Source: FEN-1219 sp964503125 (GTDB lineage: Bacteria; Pseudomonadota; Gammaproteobacteria; Steroidobacterales; Rariloculaceae). From it: a DNA stretch of 64,000 nucleotides. Below are positions 41,967-50,216 of the stretch, piece after piece. The position numbers were made by a program, and so were the translations under genes. A model generated the notes under the pieces. That model made no database searches. It was given only the letters and a program-made list of their open reading frames with translations, and was not told the DNA's origin. Position 1 is the first letter of the stretch. Each line of letters begins with the position of its first letter. The stretch lies in contig CAZCZE010000020.1 of assembly GCA_964503125.1 (NCBI GenBank), positions 186,001-250,000 of the forward strand, read 5' to 3'.

Positions 41967-43223
41967 ATGATGGACGGCCCACGCGATGCACGCAGTCGCC
42001 ACGAGTCGCTGTTGATCAGGGCGCTCACGTGCATGATGTTCTTCACGTTCGCCATGACCACGGACGCGGTCGGCAGCATCATTCCGACGTTGCTCGAGGA
42101 GTTCAGTCTCTCGTTGCGGGCGGCGAGCGCATTTCACTATGTCCCCATGATCGCCATCGCCGCAGGAGCCCTCGCGCTAGGCTTTCTCGCGGACCGAGCC
42201 GGCCGCAAGGCCACGATCGTCCTCGGGCTCGCGATCTACGGCGCAAGCTCCTTATTGTTCGCATTCGGCAGCTCGTTCGCGTTTTTCGTCGTGCTGCTCG
42301 GTGCGGCGGGCGTCGGCGTGAGCGTGTTCAAGGTCGGAGCGCTCGCCTTGATCGGCGATGTGTCGCGCTCGACACGCGAGCACACGACCTTCATGAACAC
42401 CGTAGAGGGCTTCTTCGCCGTCGGCGCCATCGTCGGCCCGGCCGTCGTCGCCACGCTGCTGGCCGCGGGCCTGTCCTGGAAGTACCTGTACGTGCTGGCT
42501 GCGGCGATCTGCGTCGTGCTCGTCGCGATGGCGTCCGTCGTGCGCTACCCGCCGACGAACGTTGCGGAGAGCGCGTCGGCGAGTTTCGTCGCGACGCTGC
42601 GCAAGGTGCGCGACTCGTACGCGCTCGGATTCTCGACGTTGATCATGCTCTACGTGGCCGTCGAGGTCGCAATCTACGTCTGGATGCCGACGTATCTCCA
42701 GGGCTACGCCGGGTCGGTGCCCTGGCTCGCAACGTACGCCTTGACGATCTTCTTCGTCCTGCGCGCCGTCGGCCGTTTTCTCGGCGCGTGGATCCTCCGC
42801 AAGCTGTCGTGGAGCACGGTGCTGGCCGTGTTCGCCGCGGCGATTCTGTTCTGCTTTGCCGGCAGCCTGTACGGCGGCCCCGACTACGCCGTCTACCTGC
42901 TGCCGCTTTCCGGGCTGTTCATGTCGGTCGTCTACCCGACGCTGAACTCGAAGGGCATCAGCTGCTTTCCGCGCTCGGAGCACGGTGCGGTGGCCGGCGT
43001 GATTCTGTTCTTCACGGCGGTCGCGGCAGCGGCGGGGCCGCTCGCGATGGCGGCCGTCAGCGACGCGTTCGGCGACATCAAGTTCGGCTTCGTGCTCGCG
43101 ACGGGGTTCGCGGCGCTGTTGTTCGCGGGGCTCCTCGTGAATCGCTTGCTCGACCCGGCCGGGCAGCGCCTCGCGAGCAGGAACGACGCGGACTACGCCG
43201 CCGTGGGAGGGCAGAAGGCATGA
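41967..43223 (+). CDS. MFS transporter
   Basis: Start near 41967/41970 (adjacent ATGs, GGGGG just before) is preferred because the upstream ATGs fall inside the operator. About 418 residues with twelve hydrophobic segments. MFS motif A is visible as LGFLADRAGRKATIVLG after the second segment. The absence of a soluble domain suggests a simple symporter. The neighbours suggest a glucoside or sugar acid as substrate (inference). Its stop overlaps the ceramidase-like gene by ATGA. Confidence 0.85.
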   Translation: MMDGPRDARSRHESLLIRALTCMMFFTFAMTTDAVGSIIPTLLEEFSLSLRAASAFHYVPMIAIAAGALALGFLADRAGRKATIVLGLAIYGASSLLFAFGSSFAFFVVLLGAAGVGVSVFKVGALALIGDVSRSTREHTTFMNTVEGFFAVGAIVGPAVVATLLAAGLSWKYLYVLAAAICVVLVAMASVVRYPPTNVAESASASFVATLRKVRDSYALGFSTLIMLYVAVEVAIYVWMPTYLQGYAGSVPWLATYALTIFFVLRAVGRFLGAWILRKLSWSTVLAVFAAAILFCFAGSLYGGPDYAVYLLPLSGLFMSVVYPTLNSKGISCFPRSEHGAVAGVILFFTAVAAAAGPLAMAAVSDAFGDIKFGFVLATGFAALLFAGLLVNRLLDPAGQRLASRNDADYAAVGGQKA

Positions 43224-44563
43224 AAGCATCGTTCGGAGCGGTAGCGCTGGTCATCGTCGGCGGAATTCAGGGTGCGACGTTCGCGCAAAGCACCGGTCTT
43301 CGCGTGGGTGCGGCCAAGGTCGACGTCACCCCCGCCGAGAACGCGCTTCCGCAGAACTACGAGGGCATTCTCGACCGTCTGTACTCACGCGCGATCGTGA
43401 TCGACGACGGAATCTCGACGGCCGCTCTGATCACCGTGGATGCCGGCAGCGTGCCCGATCCCCTCTGGCAGGAAGTGACTGACCGCCTCGAAAGCGAGCT
43501 CAAGATCCCTGCCGAGAACGTCCTACTGACCGCCACGCACACGCACAGCGCGCCACGGCAAGAGGCGGGTCCGTACACGGAGAAGATCGTGGAGTCCGTC
43601 CGGCTGGCCCAAGAGCGCATGGGCCCCGCCCGCGTCGGTTACGGCACGGGCGTCTCGTACCTCAACGTCAATCGCAACATCATCGATCCGAAGACACGGC
43701 GTTGGTGGGAGGGGCCGAACTACGAGGGTCCGTCGGACAAGACGGTGGCCGTCATCAAGTTCGAGAGCCTGGCTGCCGAGCCGATCGCCGTCTACTACAA
43801 CTACGCCATGCACGCCGTCACGGTGGGCCAGCTTGATCTCGTCAGCGCGGATGCCCCAGGGACCACCTCGAAGTACCTCGAGGATTCGTTCGACGACGAG
43901 ATCGTTGCCTTGTGGTCGAGCGGCGCCGCCGGCGATCAGAACCCGATCTACTTCCAGCAGACCTACGACCTACGCGAGATCCGCATCAGGGAGTACGCGC
44001 AGCGCGGCATCGACATCAGCAATGCGATGCCCCCGGGCGGCCAGGGTTTGAACAGGAACGATCCGGCCGTGATGAAGCTCATGGATCAGCAGAAGCAGAT
44101 GATCCTCTCGATGGGGCAGCTCTTGGGCGAAGAGGTGATGCACGTCATGCGCCGGATGGAGCGGATGGAAGCGAACCTGCGGATCGAGGGTGGGCACACC
44201 ACCGTCACTTGCCCCGGGCGTGAACGCACGAACTCGGGACGGGCCGGTTTTCCGGGCGAGTACCGGGACGCGAGCCCGGTGGAGATTCGGCTCGGTGTGC
44301 TGAAGCTCGGCGACGTCGTCATTGGCGCCGTGAACGCCGAGGTGTTCAATCCGATTGCGGAGCGCCTGAAGAGAGAGTCGCCCTACGCGCGGACGATGAT
44401 GGCGACTCTGACGAACGGCTCCGCGCGCTCTGGCTACATCCCGCACGATGCGGGTTTCGGGATGAATACCTTCGAAGTTCTATCGTCGCGGCTGCAGCCG
44501 GGCTGCGCGGAGTCGGCGATCGTCGACGGATTGCTGGACCTGATGGCCGATTCCCCGCGGTAA
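43220..44563 (+). CDS. exported neutral-ceramidase-like hydrolase
   Basis: Start ATG 43220 overlaps the MFS stop; the long frame upstream is a shadow. 447 residues with a signal peptide ending GATFAQS. The neutral/alkaline non-lysosomal ceramidase pattern is visible: RVGAAKVDVTP at the mature N-terminus, TATHTHSAP (zinc His pair) and SSGAAGDQNPIY. It lacks the full ceramidase C-terminal domain, as do many bacterial relatives that sit with sugar genes. It probably cleaves an amide or ester with zinc. Confidence 0.8.
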   Translation: MKASFGAVALVIVGGIQGATFAQSTGLRVGAAKVDVTPAENALPQNYEGILDRLYSRAIVIDDGISTAALITVDAGSVPDPLWQEVTDRLESELKIPAENVLLTATHTHSAPRQEAGPYTEKIVESVRLAQERMGPARVGYGTGVSYLNVNRNIIDPKTRRWWEGPNYEGPSDKTVAVIKFESLAAEPIAVYYNYAMHAVTVGQLDLVSADAPGTTSKYLEDSFDDEIVALWSSGAAGDQNPIYFQQTYDLREIRIREYAQRGIDISNAMPPGGQGLNRNDPAVMKLMDQQKQMILSMGQLLGEEVMHVMRRMERMEANLRIEGGHTTVTCPGRERTNSGRAGFPGEYRDASPVEIRLGVLKLGDVVIGAVNAEVFNPIAERLKRESPYARTMMATLTNGSARSGYIPHDAGFGMNTFEVLSSRLQPGCAESAIVDGLLDLMADSPR

Positions 44564-44572
44564 ACCGCGGGG
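44553..44572. terminator. hairpin spanning the ceramidase-like stop codon
   Basis: A perfect 8-bp stem (CCCCGCGG and CCGCGGGG) with loop TAAA. The loop contains the stop codon of the ceramidase-like gene. It lies between two convergent genes; no T-tract follows. Confidence 0.45.
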
Positions 44573-44604
44573 CCCGCGAAGGCCGACGAAACCCTTCCGC
44601 TCCG

Positions 44605-45633
44605 TCAGGGCGGTCCGCCGCTCGACTCGCGCACGACGAGCTCGCCGGGCAGAACGACCGACTGCGTCTCCTCGCCGGCGGCGCGCCGCAGTAGCAAGTC
44701 GACCAGCAGCGTCGCTCCGCGAGCCAGGTCTTGGCGCACCGTGGTCAACGACGGATGCACGTGTGCGGCCATCGCGATGTCGTCGAAACCGACGATGGCC
44801 ACGTCGCGCGGAACGGCCAGGCCCGAAGCCGCGATCGCGCGCATCGAGCTGATCGCGATGATGTCGGTGGCTGCAAAGACCGCGTCGAATTTCGCGCCCG
44901 ACTCGATGAACCGGCGCATCGCCTCGTGCGCTGCCGCCGGCGTCATGTGGGCTTTGATGACGTGCGGCGCCGCGCTGCCGCGCGGCGCTCGTTTGAGCGC
45001 AAGCTTGTAGCCGTCGCAGCGCAGCCGGATCTCGGGGATAGAGGCGTCGCCCACGAACACGATGCGGCGCCGGCCGGACGCGAGCAGGTGCTCCGTCGCC
45101 ATGCGCGCGCCATTGACGTTATCCGTTCCCACGACGCAGTAGCTCTGCTTCGGTAGGTGACCGCCCCAGACGACGAGCGGAGCGAACGTCGCCGCAGCCT
45201 GCTCGAGCGCGGCATGCTCCGTGCTCTGGCCGATGACGATGATGCCGTCCGAACGATGTGCGGCGATGAGCTTCGGCAACCAGTCGTCCATCGGCGGCAG
45301 AATCTTCTCGAGATACATGCCATAGCCGCGCCGCGTGATCTCGTCCGCGAGGTGGCCCAGCATGTCCGTGAAGAACGGATCCGTGAGCGGCTGGCCGCGT
45401 TCGTGGGCGAGCGGAATGACGACGCTCAACGTCTGCGTGCGGCTCGTGCGCAAGTTACGTGCGGCGCGGTTGACGACGTAGCCGTGCTCGGCGGCGATCC
45501 TGAGGATCGTGTCGCGCATCTGCTGCTCGACGAGCGGGCTGCCGGCAAGGGCTCGCGAGACAGTCGATACGTGCACGCCGGCGAAGCGTGCGATGTCGGC
45601 CATTTTCGGCGCAGCAGTCTTACGGCGTGTCAT
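44605..45633 (-). CDS. LacI-family transcriptional regulator
   Basis: Start ATG 45633 gives the normal N-terminus (TRRKTAAPKMADIARFAGVH); the longer frame runs through the promoter. 342 residues. The LacI helix-turn-helix is MADIARFAGVHVSTVSRALA and the hinge helix follows at NYVVNRAARNLR-like sequence. The sugar-binding domain has DGIIVIGQS, VGTDNVNGA and VAIVGFDDIAMA. A matching operator lies 51 bases upstream (45684) and another at 41920, so it probably controls itself, the divergent esterase operon and the phosphorylase/MFS pair. The effector is unknown, likely a sugar or sugar phosphate. Confidence 0.92.
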   Translation of the reverse strand: MTRRKTAAPKMADIARFAGVHVSTVSRALAGSPLVEQQMRDTILRIAAEHGYVVNRAARNLRTSRTQTLSVVIPLAHERGQPLTDPFFTDMLGHLADEITRRGYGMYLEKILPPMDDWLPKLIAAHRSDGIIVIGQSTEHAALEQAAATFAPLVVWGGHLPKQSYCVVGTDNVNGARMATEHLLASGRRRIVFVGDASIPEIRLRCDGYKLALKRAPRGSAAPHVIKAHMTPAAAHEAMRRFIESGAKFDAVFAATDIIAISSMRAIAASGLAVPRDVAIVGFDDIAMAAHVHPSLTTVRQDLARGATLLVDLLLRRAAGEETQSVVLPGELVVRESSGGPP

Positions 45634-45683
45634 GGGCGCAGCAGCAGGAAGCACTGCCGCCCATTCTAAAGCGGGGAGCCAGG

Positions 45684-45697
45684 TGCAATCGATTGTA
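45684..45697. promoter_or_regulatory. LacI-type operator upstream of regulator and esterase
   Basis: TGCAATCGATTGTA, palindromic except at one end, in the divergent promoter between the LacI gene and the esterase gene. It shares ten or more positions with the 41920 site. Confidence 0.65.
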
Positions 45698-45755
45698 ATC
45701 GGCTCCAGAGTCACTATGATTCGATCGCATCGACCGCACGTCCTTGGGGAGCACG

Positions 45756-46823
45756 ATGCTGAAGTCGCACGACCGTCTCGCTGGCTTATGGATCACCGTT
45801 GTCGCCGTCGCTGCGGCCGGCAGCCCGGGGGCTCTGCTCGCGCAATCGCCAGGCGGGACGCTCGAGCGAATACGCGTGCACGGCCCGGCCCTCGACGGCA
45901 ATCTCACGGGCGACGACTCCACGCGCGATGTGTTCGTCTACCTGCCGCCGAGCTACGCGCGCGAAATGCAGCGGCGCTATCCCGTCGTGTATTTCCTGCA
46001 CGGCTACACGGCGACCGCCGAGGCCTACGTCGGAGTTCTCGAGCTGCCGCAAGCGGCCGATCGGGCGATTGCCAACGGCGGCCGCGAGCTGATCATCGTG
46101 CTGCCCGACGCGTTCACGTCGTACAGCGGCAGCATGTACTCGAGCTCCGTGACGACGGGCGACTGGGAGACCTACGTCGCCACGGACTTGGTGGCGTACA
46201 TCGACGGCCACTACCGGACGCTGCCGAATCGAGAGAGCCGGGGGCTTGCCGGCCACTCGATGGGTGGCTATGGGACCGTGCGCATCGGCATGAAGCGCCC
46301 GGATGCGTTCGCAGCGCTCTATGCCATGAGCTCTTGCTGCTTGCTCATCGATCCGGCGCGCGGCGGCGACGTCGTCATGCGCGCGGCGCGAGAGCGGGCC
46401 GGCTCGCAGGCCAGCGAGCGGCCCCCGGGGCGTCCGGATCCGGCTGCCGGCTTCGCCAATGCGCTGTCCGCGCAGGCTGCAGCCTGGGCCCCGAACCCCG
46501 ACAATCCGCCGCAGTTCTTCGATCTGCCGTTCAAGAACGGCGAGCTCGACCCGTTGATCGCAGCCAAATGGCTCGCGAACGCGCCGCTCGTCATGGTCGA
46601 CCAGTACGTGCCGAGCCTCAAGCGTTACCGCGCGATCGCGCTCGACGTCGGCAATGCCGATCCGCTCGGCGCCGATAACCTCAATCTCGATGCCGCTCTG
46701 ACTCGGCTGCGAATCGAGCACACGTTCGAGCAGTACGAAGGCGATCATGGCAATCGCATCAGAGAGCGCTTCGCAACGAAGGTGCTGCCGTTCTTCTCGG
46801 AGCACCTCGACGCCGCGAACTGA
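45756..46823 (+). CDS. exported esterase of the S-formylglutathione-hydrolase/esterase D type
   Basis: ATG 45756 has GGGGAG upstream. 355 residues, signal peptide ending GALLAQS. RDVFVYLPPSYAREMQRRYP and VVYFLHGYTATAE start the fold. The nucleophile elbow is GHSMGGYGTVRIG and the C-terminal catalytic His is in EGDHGNRIRER. Similar to the esterase at 7402 but not a close copy. It sits with an SGNH hydrolase 15 bases downstream, and both are likely under the LacI regulator. Confidence 0.86.
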   Translation: MLKSHDRLAGLWITVVAVAAAGSPGALLAQSPGGTLERIRVHGPALDGNLTGDDSTRDVFVYLPPSYAREMQRRYPVVYFLHGYTATAEAYVGVLELPQAADRAIANGGRELIIVLPDAFTSYSGSMYSSSVTTGDWETYVATDLVAYIDGHYRTLPNRESRGLAGHSMGGYGTVRIGMKRPDAFAALYAMSSCCLLIDPARGGDVVMRAARERAGSQASERPPGRPDPAAGFANALSAQAAAWAPNPDNPPQFFDLPFKNGELDPLIAAKWLANAPLVMVDQYVPSLKRYRAIALDVGNADPLGADNLNLDAALTRLRIEHTFEQYEGDHGNRIRERFATKVLPFFSEHLDAAN

Positions 46824-46838
46824 AGCGAGGTCAAGCAC

Positions 46839-47609
46839 GTGCAAAGCGTCACTCGCTCCGTGATAGTCGCAGCGCTGCTGCTTGGCTCGAGCGGCGTGGC
46901 GGTTGGCCAGCCGCCAACGCCAGGCCTAACGGATTCGCCGTGTCCACGCGCAGTAGCCGATGCCGCCCCCGACCTGTCGAGGGATTGGCCGAATCTCTGC
47001 CGCTACAAGGAGGCCAATGCGTTGCTCGTTGGTGCGACTAGGCCGAAGGTCGTGTTCATGGGCGACTCGATCACCGAGGGGTGGGTAGCGGGCGACCCGG
47101 CGTTGTTCACGGACGACGTGGTCGGTCGCGGCATCGGCGGGCAGACATCGCCGCAGATGCTCGTGCGTTTCCGGCAAGACGTCGTCGCGCTGCAGCCGCG
47201 TGTCGTGCACATCATGGCGGGCACGAACGATATCGCGGGCAACACGGGCCCGGCCACGGTGCAGGACTACCAAAACAACATCCTGGCGATGATCGATGTC
47301 GCGCGCGCCAACGGGATCGCCATCGTATTGGCGGGCATTCCACCGTCGCAGCGACTTTACTGGCGCGGCGACCTCGATCCGCGCCCGCTGATTCGCGAGC
47401 TCAACGCGTGGTTGAGTGCCACTGCAACGGAGCAGGGGCTCGTGTTCGTCGACTACGGAACGGTGTTGGCCGATGCCGACGGCGGACTACGCGCAGACTT
47501 CGGCAACGACGGTGTCCACCCGAATCGATCCGGCTATGCGGCCATGCGGCCGCTCGCCGAGCGCGCGATTACCGCCGCTTTCGAGCGCCGCGACGTGTCT
47601 GCGCGATGA
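46839..47609 (+). CDS. exported SGNH/GDSL hydrolase
   Basis: 256 residues; ribosome site GAGG region at 46827; signal peptide ending VAVGQP. Block I FMGDSITEGW, block II GRGIGGQ, block III AGTNDIAGN and block V DGVHPNRSGY give the complete SGNH catalytic set. Enzymes like this deacetylate sugars or act as lipases. The neighbouring carbohydrate genes favour a carbohydrate esterase (inference). Its stop overlaps an upstream ATG of the binding-protein remnant. Confidence 0.9.
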   Translation: MQSVTRSVIVAALLLGSSGVAVGQPPTPGLTDSPCPRAVADAAPDLSRDWPNLCRYKEANALLVGATRPKVVFMGDSITEGWVAGDPALFTDDVVGRGIGGQTSPQMLVRFRQDVVALQPRVVHIMAGTNDIAGNTGPATVQDYQNNILAMIDVARANGIAIVLAGIPPSQRLYWRGDLDPRPLIRELNAWLSATATEQGLVFVDYGTVLADADGGLRADFGNDGVHPNRSGYAAMRPLAERAITAAFERRDVSAR

Positions 47610-47626
47610 TGCGGAGGATATCGGGA

Positions 47627-48177
47627 ATGTCCCCGCGCCGGCTGCTCGCCGCCGTTGCCGTGACATTGATGGTGGCGCCGAGCTTCGCGCAGGATGTGAG
47701 CGTCTGCCTCATCACGAAGACCGATACCAACCCGTTTTTCGTGAAGATGAAGGAGGGTGCGCGCGCGAAGGCCGCCGAGCTCGGCATCGGGCTGACGGCT
47801 CTCGCCGGCCGCGAAGAGGGCGATAACGAGGGACAGATCGCAGCGATCGAATCCTGCATTGCGCGGCGCGTAGACGGCATCCTGCTCGCGCCGACCGACA
47901 GCAGCGCCATCGTCGATAGCGTGAGGGCGGCGCACGCCAACGGCATCCTCGTCATCGCGCTCGATACGCCTCTCGATCCGATCGACGCGGCTGACGCGAC
48001 GTTCGCCACCGACAATTTCAAGGCCGGCGAGCTGATCGGTGCGTGGGCCAGAGCCAAGCTCGGCGCTGCGGCGGCAACGGCCAAGATCGCCTACCTGAAC
48101 CTGATGCCGAGCCAGCCGACGGTCGACGTGTTGCGCAACCAGGGTTTCATGAAGGGGTTCGGCATTGCGCTCGGATG
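47627..48177 (+). pseudogene. truncated sugar ABC transporter substrate-binding protein
   Basis: The ATG at 47627 (GGAGG nine bases before) opens a signal peptide (LAAVAVTLMVAPSFAQ) and a RbsB-like domain: VCLITKTDTNPFFVKMKEGA, ARRVDGILLAPTDSSAIVDS and ATFATDNFKAGELIG. After NQGFMKGFGIAL near 48177 similarity stops. The second half of the domain (about 130 residues) and any ABC ATPase or permease are missing. The frame happens to run on, without a stop, into the next gene, but the 160 bases between look non-coding. Probably a deletion remnant of a sugar uptake operon. Confidence 0.75.
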
Positions 48178-48337
48178 CAGTGGCCTTCATGACGGGAGCC
48201 CACGAGCCGCCGATCCCTGCGCAATAAGTCGTCGTGCGCCTCAGTTGACGCGCTGCCGCTTCCGCTCTACGGTGAGTCGAGTGGCGCAGCAGCGCCGCGA
48301 CCCATGTCTCGAGCGAGATCACTTGAGGGCAATCATC

Positions 48338-49360
48338 GTGAAAGCGTCAACCGGGTTGCTGGCCGCACTACTGGCCGTGTCGTCGTTGCCGCTCGCCGCG
48401 CAGCCGCCCCCGGGACCGCCTCCGCCGCCGTGCACGCCCGCGGCCGACGTCGTCTGCGGCCAGCAAGCGCCCGAGGATCTCGTGGCGCTCGGCTCGCAGT
48501 GGGTCGCGGCGGGCGCGTACTCGGGCACGGGCGGCGTCGTCCTCATCCGCGTCAGCGACCGCACCTCGCATACGGCGTATCCCTCGGCCACCGCCGTCAA
48601 CCGCTACGACGCGAAAACCTATCCCGACTGCCCGGAGCCGCCGGGCGAGCGCGGCGCCCGCTTCACGACGCACGGCGTGTACGTCGAGCCCGGCGTCGGC
48701 CCCGTGCACAAGCTGTTCGTCGTCGGTCACGGCGCGCGCGAGTCGATCGAGGTCTTCGAGGTCGACACGCGGCCCACGCTGCCGGCGGTGACGTGGCTCG
48801 GCTGCGTCATCGCGCCCGACCCGATCGGGCTCAATTCCGTGCGCGGCTTGCCCGACGGCGGGTTCATCACGACGAACTTCCTGCCGCGCGGCGGCACGCG
48901 CGAGGCGACCCAGGCCATGCTGGGCGGCGCGCAGAACGGCGAGCTCTGGGAATGGCACACGGCGACCGGCTGGCAGAAAGTGCCCGGCAGCGAAGCGGCC
49001 GGCGCCAACGGGGTCGAGCTTTCGGCCGACGGTAAGACGCTCTACGTCGCGGCCTGGGGCAGCCAGTCGTTCTTCCGCGTCTCGCGTGGCGTCACGCCGC
49101 CGACGCGCGACGAGATTCCGCTCGGCTTCCGCGTCGACAACATCCACTGGGCGCGCGACGGTTCGTTGTTCGCCGTGGGCCAGGCGGGGCAGAACTGGAA
49201 GGCCGTGAAGATCGATCCCAACACGCTCGCCGTGCGCGACGTCGTGAGCGTGCCCGACACGCCGGAGTTCGGCGCGGGCACGGCGCTCGTCGAAGTCGGC
49301 GACCAGCTCTGGGTCGGCTCGTTCCGCGGCAACCGGATCGCGATCGTCCCGGCGCCGTAA
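48338..49360 (+). CDS. exported SMP-30/gluconolactonase-like beta-propeller protein
   Basis: Start GTG 48338 with TTGAGGG upstream; it opens a signal peptide (GLLAALLAVSSLPLAAQP). 340 residues. Propeller-like repeats include PIGLNSVRGLPDGGFITTNF, AGANGVELSADGKTLYVAAW and VDNIHWARDGSLFAVG, which fit the SMP-30/paraoxonase-like six-bladed fold. Calcium-binding lactonase activity is possible. It follows the deletion scar of the binding protein and may have been brought next to it by that deletion. Confidence 0.78.
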   Translation: MKASTGLLAALLAVSSLPLAAQPPPGPPPPPCTPAADVVCGQQAPEDLVALGSQWVAAGAYSGTGGVVLIRVSDRTSHTAYPSATAVNRYDAKTYPDCPEPPGERGARFTTHGVYVEPGVGPVHKLFVVGHGARESIEVFEVDTRPTLPAVTWLGCVIAPDPIGLNSVRGLPDGGFITTNFLPRGGTREATQAMLGGAQNGELWEWHTATGWQKVPGSEAAGANGVELSADGKTLYVAAWGSQSFFRVSRGVTPPTRDEIPLGFRVDNIHWARDGSLFAVGQAGQNWKAVKIDPNTLAVRDVVSVPDTPEFGAGTALVEVGDQLWVGSFRGNRIAIVPAP

Positions 49361-49417
49361 CCGCGGCAGACACCGCGCCACACGCGGCTCTGCCAGCGTG
49401 GGTGGCTCGACTGTGCT

Positions 49418-49553
49418 TAGGTAGGCCGCAGTGCTTGACGAAGTGGCGGAAGTCCTGATCGCAGCAGCGCGATGTCATGATCGATACACGGCCGAGCCGT
49501 TAGCGCAGCGGCGACCTTCGCTCGAGTCGGCGCGCTTGAAGCTTCGCACGCGA
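49418..49553 (-). pseudogene. decayed VapC (PIN) toxin remnant
   Basis: Directly downstream of the VapB-like gene. One frame gives CIDHDIALLRS and a shifted frame continues DQDFRHFVKHCGL, which together match the C-terminal part of PIN toxins (cognate pattern: DHALLHSDRDFDPFEKHLGL). The N-terminal two thirds, with the first catalytic Asp, are missing, and a frameshift lies near 49465. The toxin is therefore inactive. Confidence 0.6.
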
Positions 49554-49757
49554 TCACCGGCGGCCCTTCATTGCTTCCCACGTCATCGAGAACTTGACCT
49601 TACCGCGTAATGCCAAGAGCTCTCTTTGGGCGCGGGCCGACGCCAGTTTCTTCAACCCTTCGCGAATGGTCTCGGTGACACCCGTTCCCGTCTCCTTTTG
49701 AGCGGAGATCAGCAGGTCCTCCGGGACCAAGACGGTAATCCTGCGCTGTCTATTCAT
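49554..49757 (-). CDS. VapB-like antitoxin without toxin
   Basis: 67 residues from ATG 49757 (ATG 49769 also possible). The strand RITVLVPEDLLISAQ with helices ETIREGLKKLASARAQ is a ribbon-helix-helix domain. The C-terminal LLALRGKVKFSMTWEAMKGR is the toxin-embracing tail of VapB antitoxins. Its partner survives only as a fragment, so it is an orphan. It may still bind its own operator. Confidence 0.72.
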   Translation of the reverse strand: MNRQRRITVLVPEDLLISAQKETGTGVTETIREGLKKLASARAQRELLALRGKVKFSMTWEAMKGRR

Positions 49758-49829
49758 GCCAGTGACCATACCAGCACCAAAGATGGCAGATAAGTTTGGC
49801 TACCGGCGATGGCGACCAACCCGGCACGT

Positions 49830-50213
49830 TCAGTCGCGCTTGGGATCGAACAGCGCGGCGCGCGCGACGCGGCCGCGCTCGACTTTCACGCCCTCGCTCG
49901 TGAGCCGCCGCGTCTGCTCGAGGTAGCCGCGCGAGCCCGGCGGAAACACGATCCGGCCGCCGGCGCCGAGCACGCGGAACCACGGCAGCTCGTCGGGCGC
50001 GTGCCGCAGCGCGTAGCCGACTTGGCGCGCGCGTCCCGGCAGCCCGGCCGCCTGCGCGACGTCGCCGTAAGTGGTGACCTTGCCGCGCGGGATCTGCGCG
50101 ACGACGTCCCAGATCGCTTGCAAAGCGGGGTGTTCCTCGACGCTTTGGCCCGGGCGGCGGCGCGTCCGTCGACCCGGCGGCGGCCCGCGGCGAACGGTCT
50201 TCGCGCGCGCCAT
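49830..50213 (-). CDS. alkyltransferase-like (ATL/MGMT-type) DNA-binding protein
   Basis: 127 residues. The DNA-binding domain of the O6-methylguanine methyltransferase family is clear (ALQAIWDVVAQIPRGKVTTY, VGYALRHAPDELPWFRVL). The acceptor motif PCHR reads PWFR, so there is no alkyl-accepting Cys and the usual ATL His is Phe. ATL proteins flag bulky O6-alkylguanine for nucleotide excision repair. The basic, Pro-rich N-terminal extension (about 25 residues) is an oddity. It lies three bases after the DUF1592 gene. Confidence 0.85.
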   Translation of the reverse strand: MARAKTVRRGPPPGRRTRRRPGQSVEEHPALQAIWDVVAQIPRGKVTTYGDVAQAAGLPGRARQVGYALRHAPDELPWFRVLGAGGRIVFPPGSRGYLEQTRRLTSEGVKVERGRVARAALFDPKRD

Positions 50214-50216
50214 GCG

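Noticed and set aside
47081..49360. One 759-codon frame joining the sugar-binding domain and the beta-propeller protein
   Set aside because: The join covers 160 bases of non-protein-like sequence, and the propeller protein has its own ribosome site and signal peptide, so it is not a real fusion.
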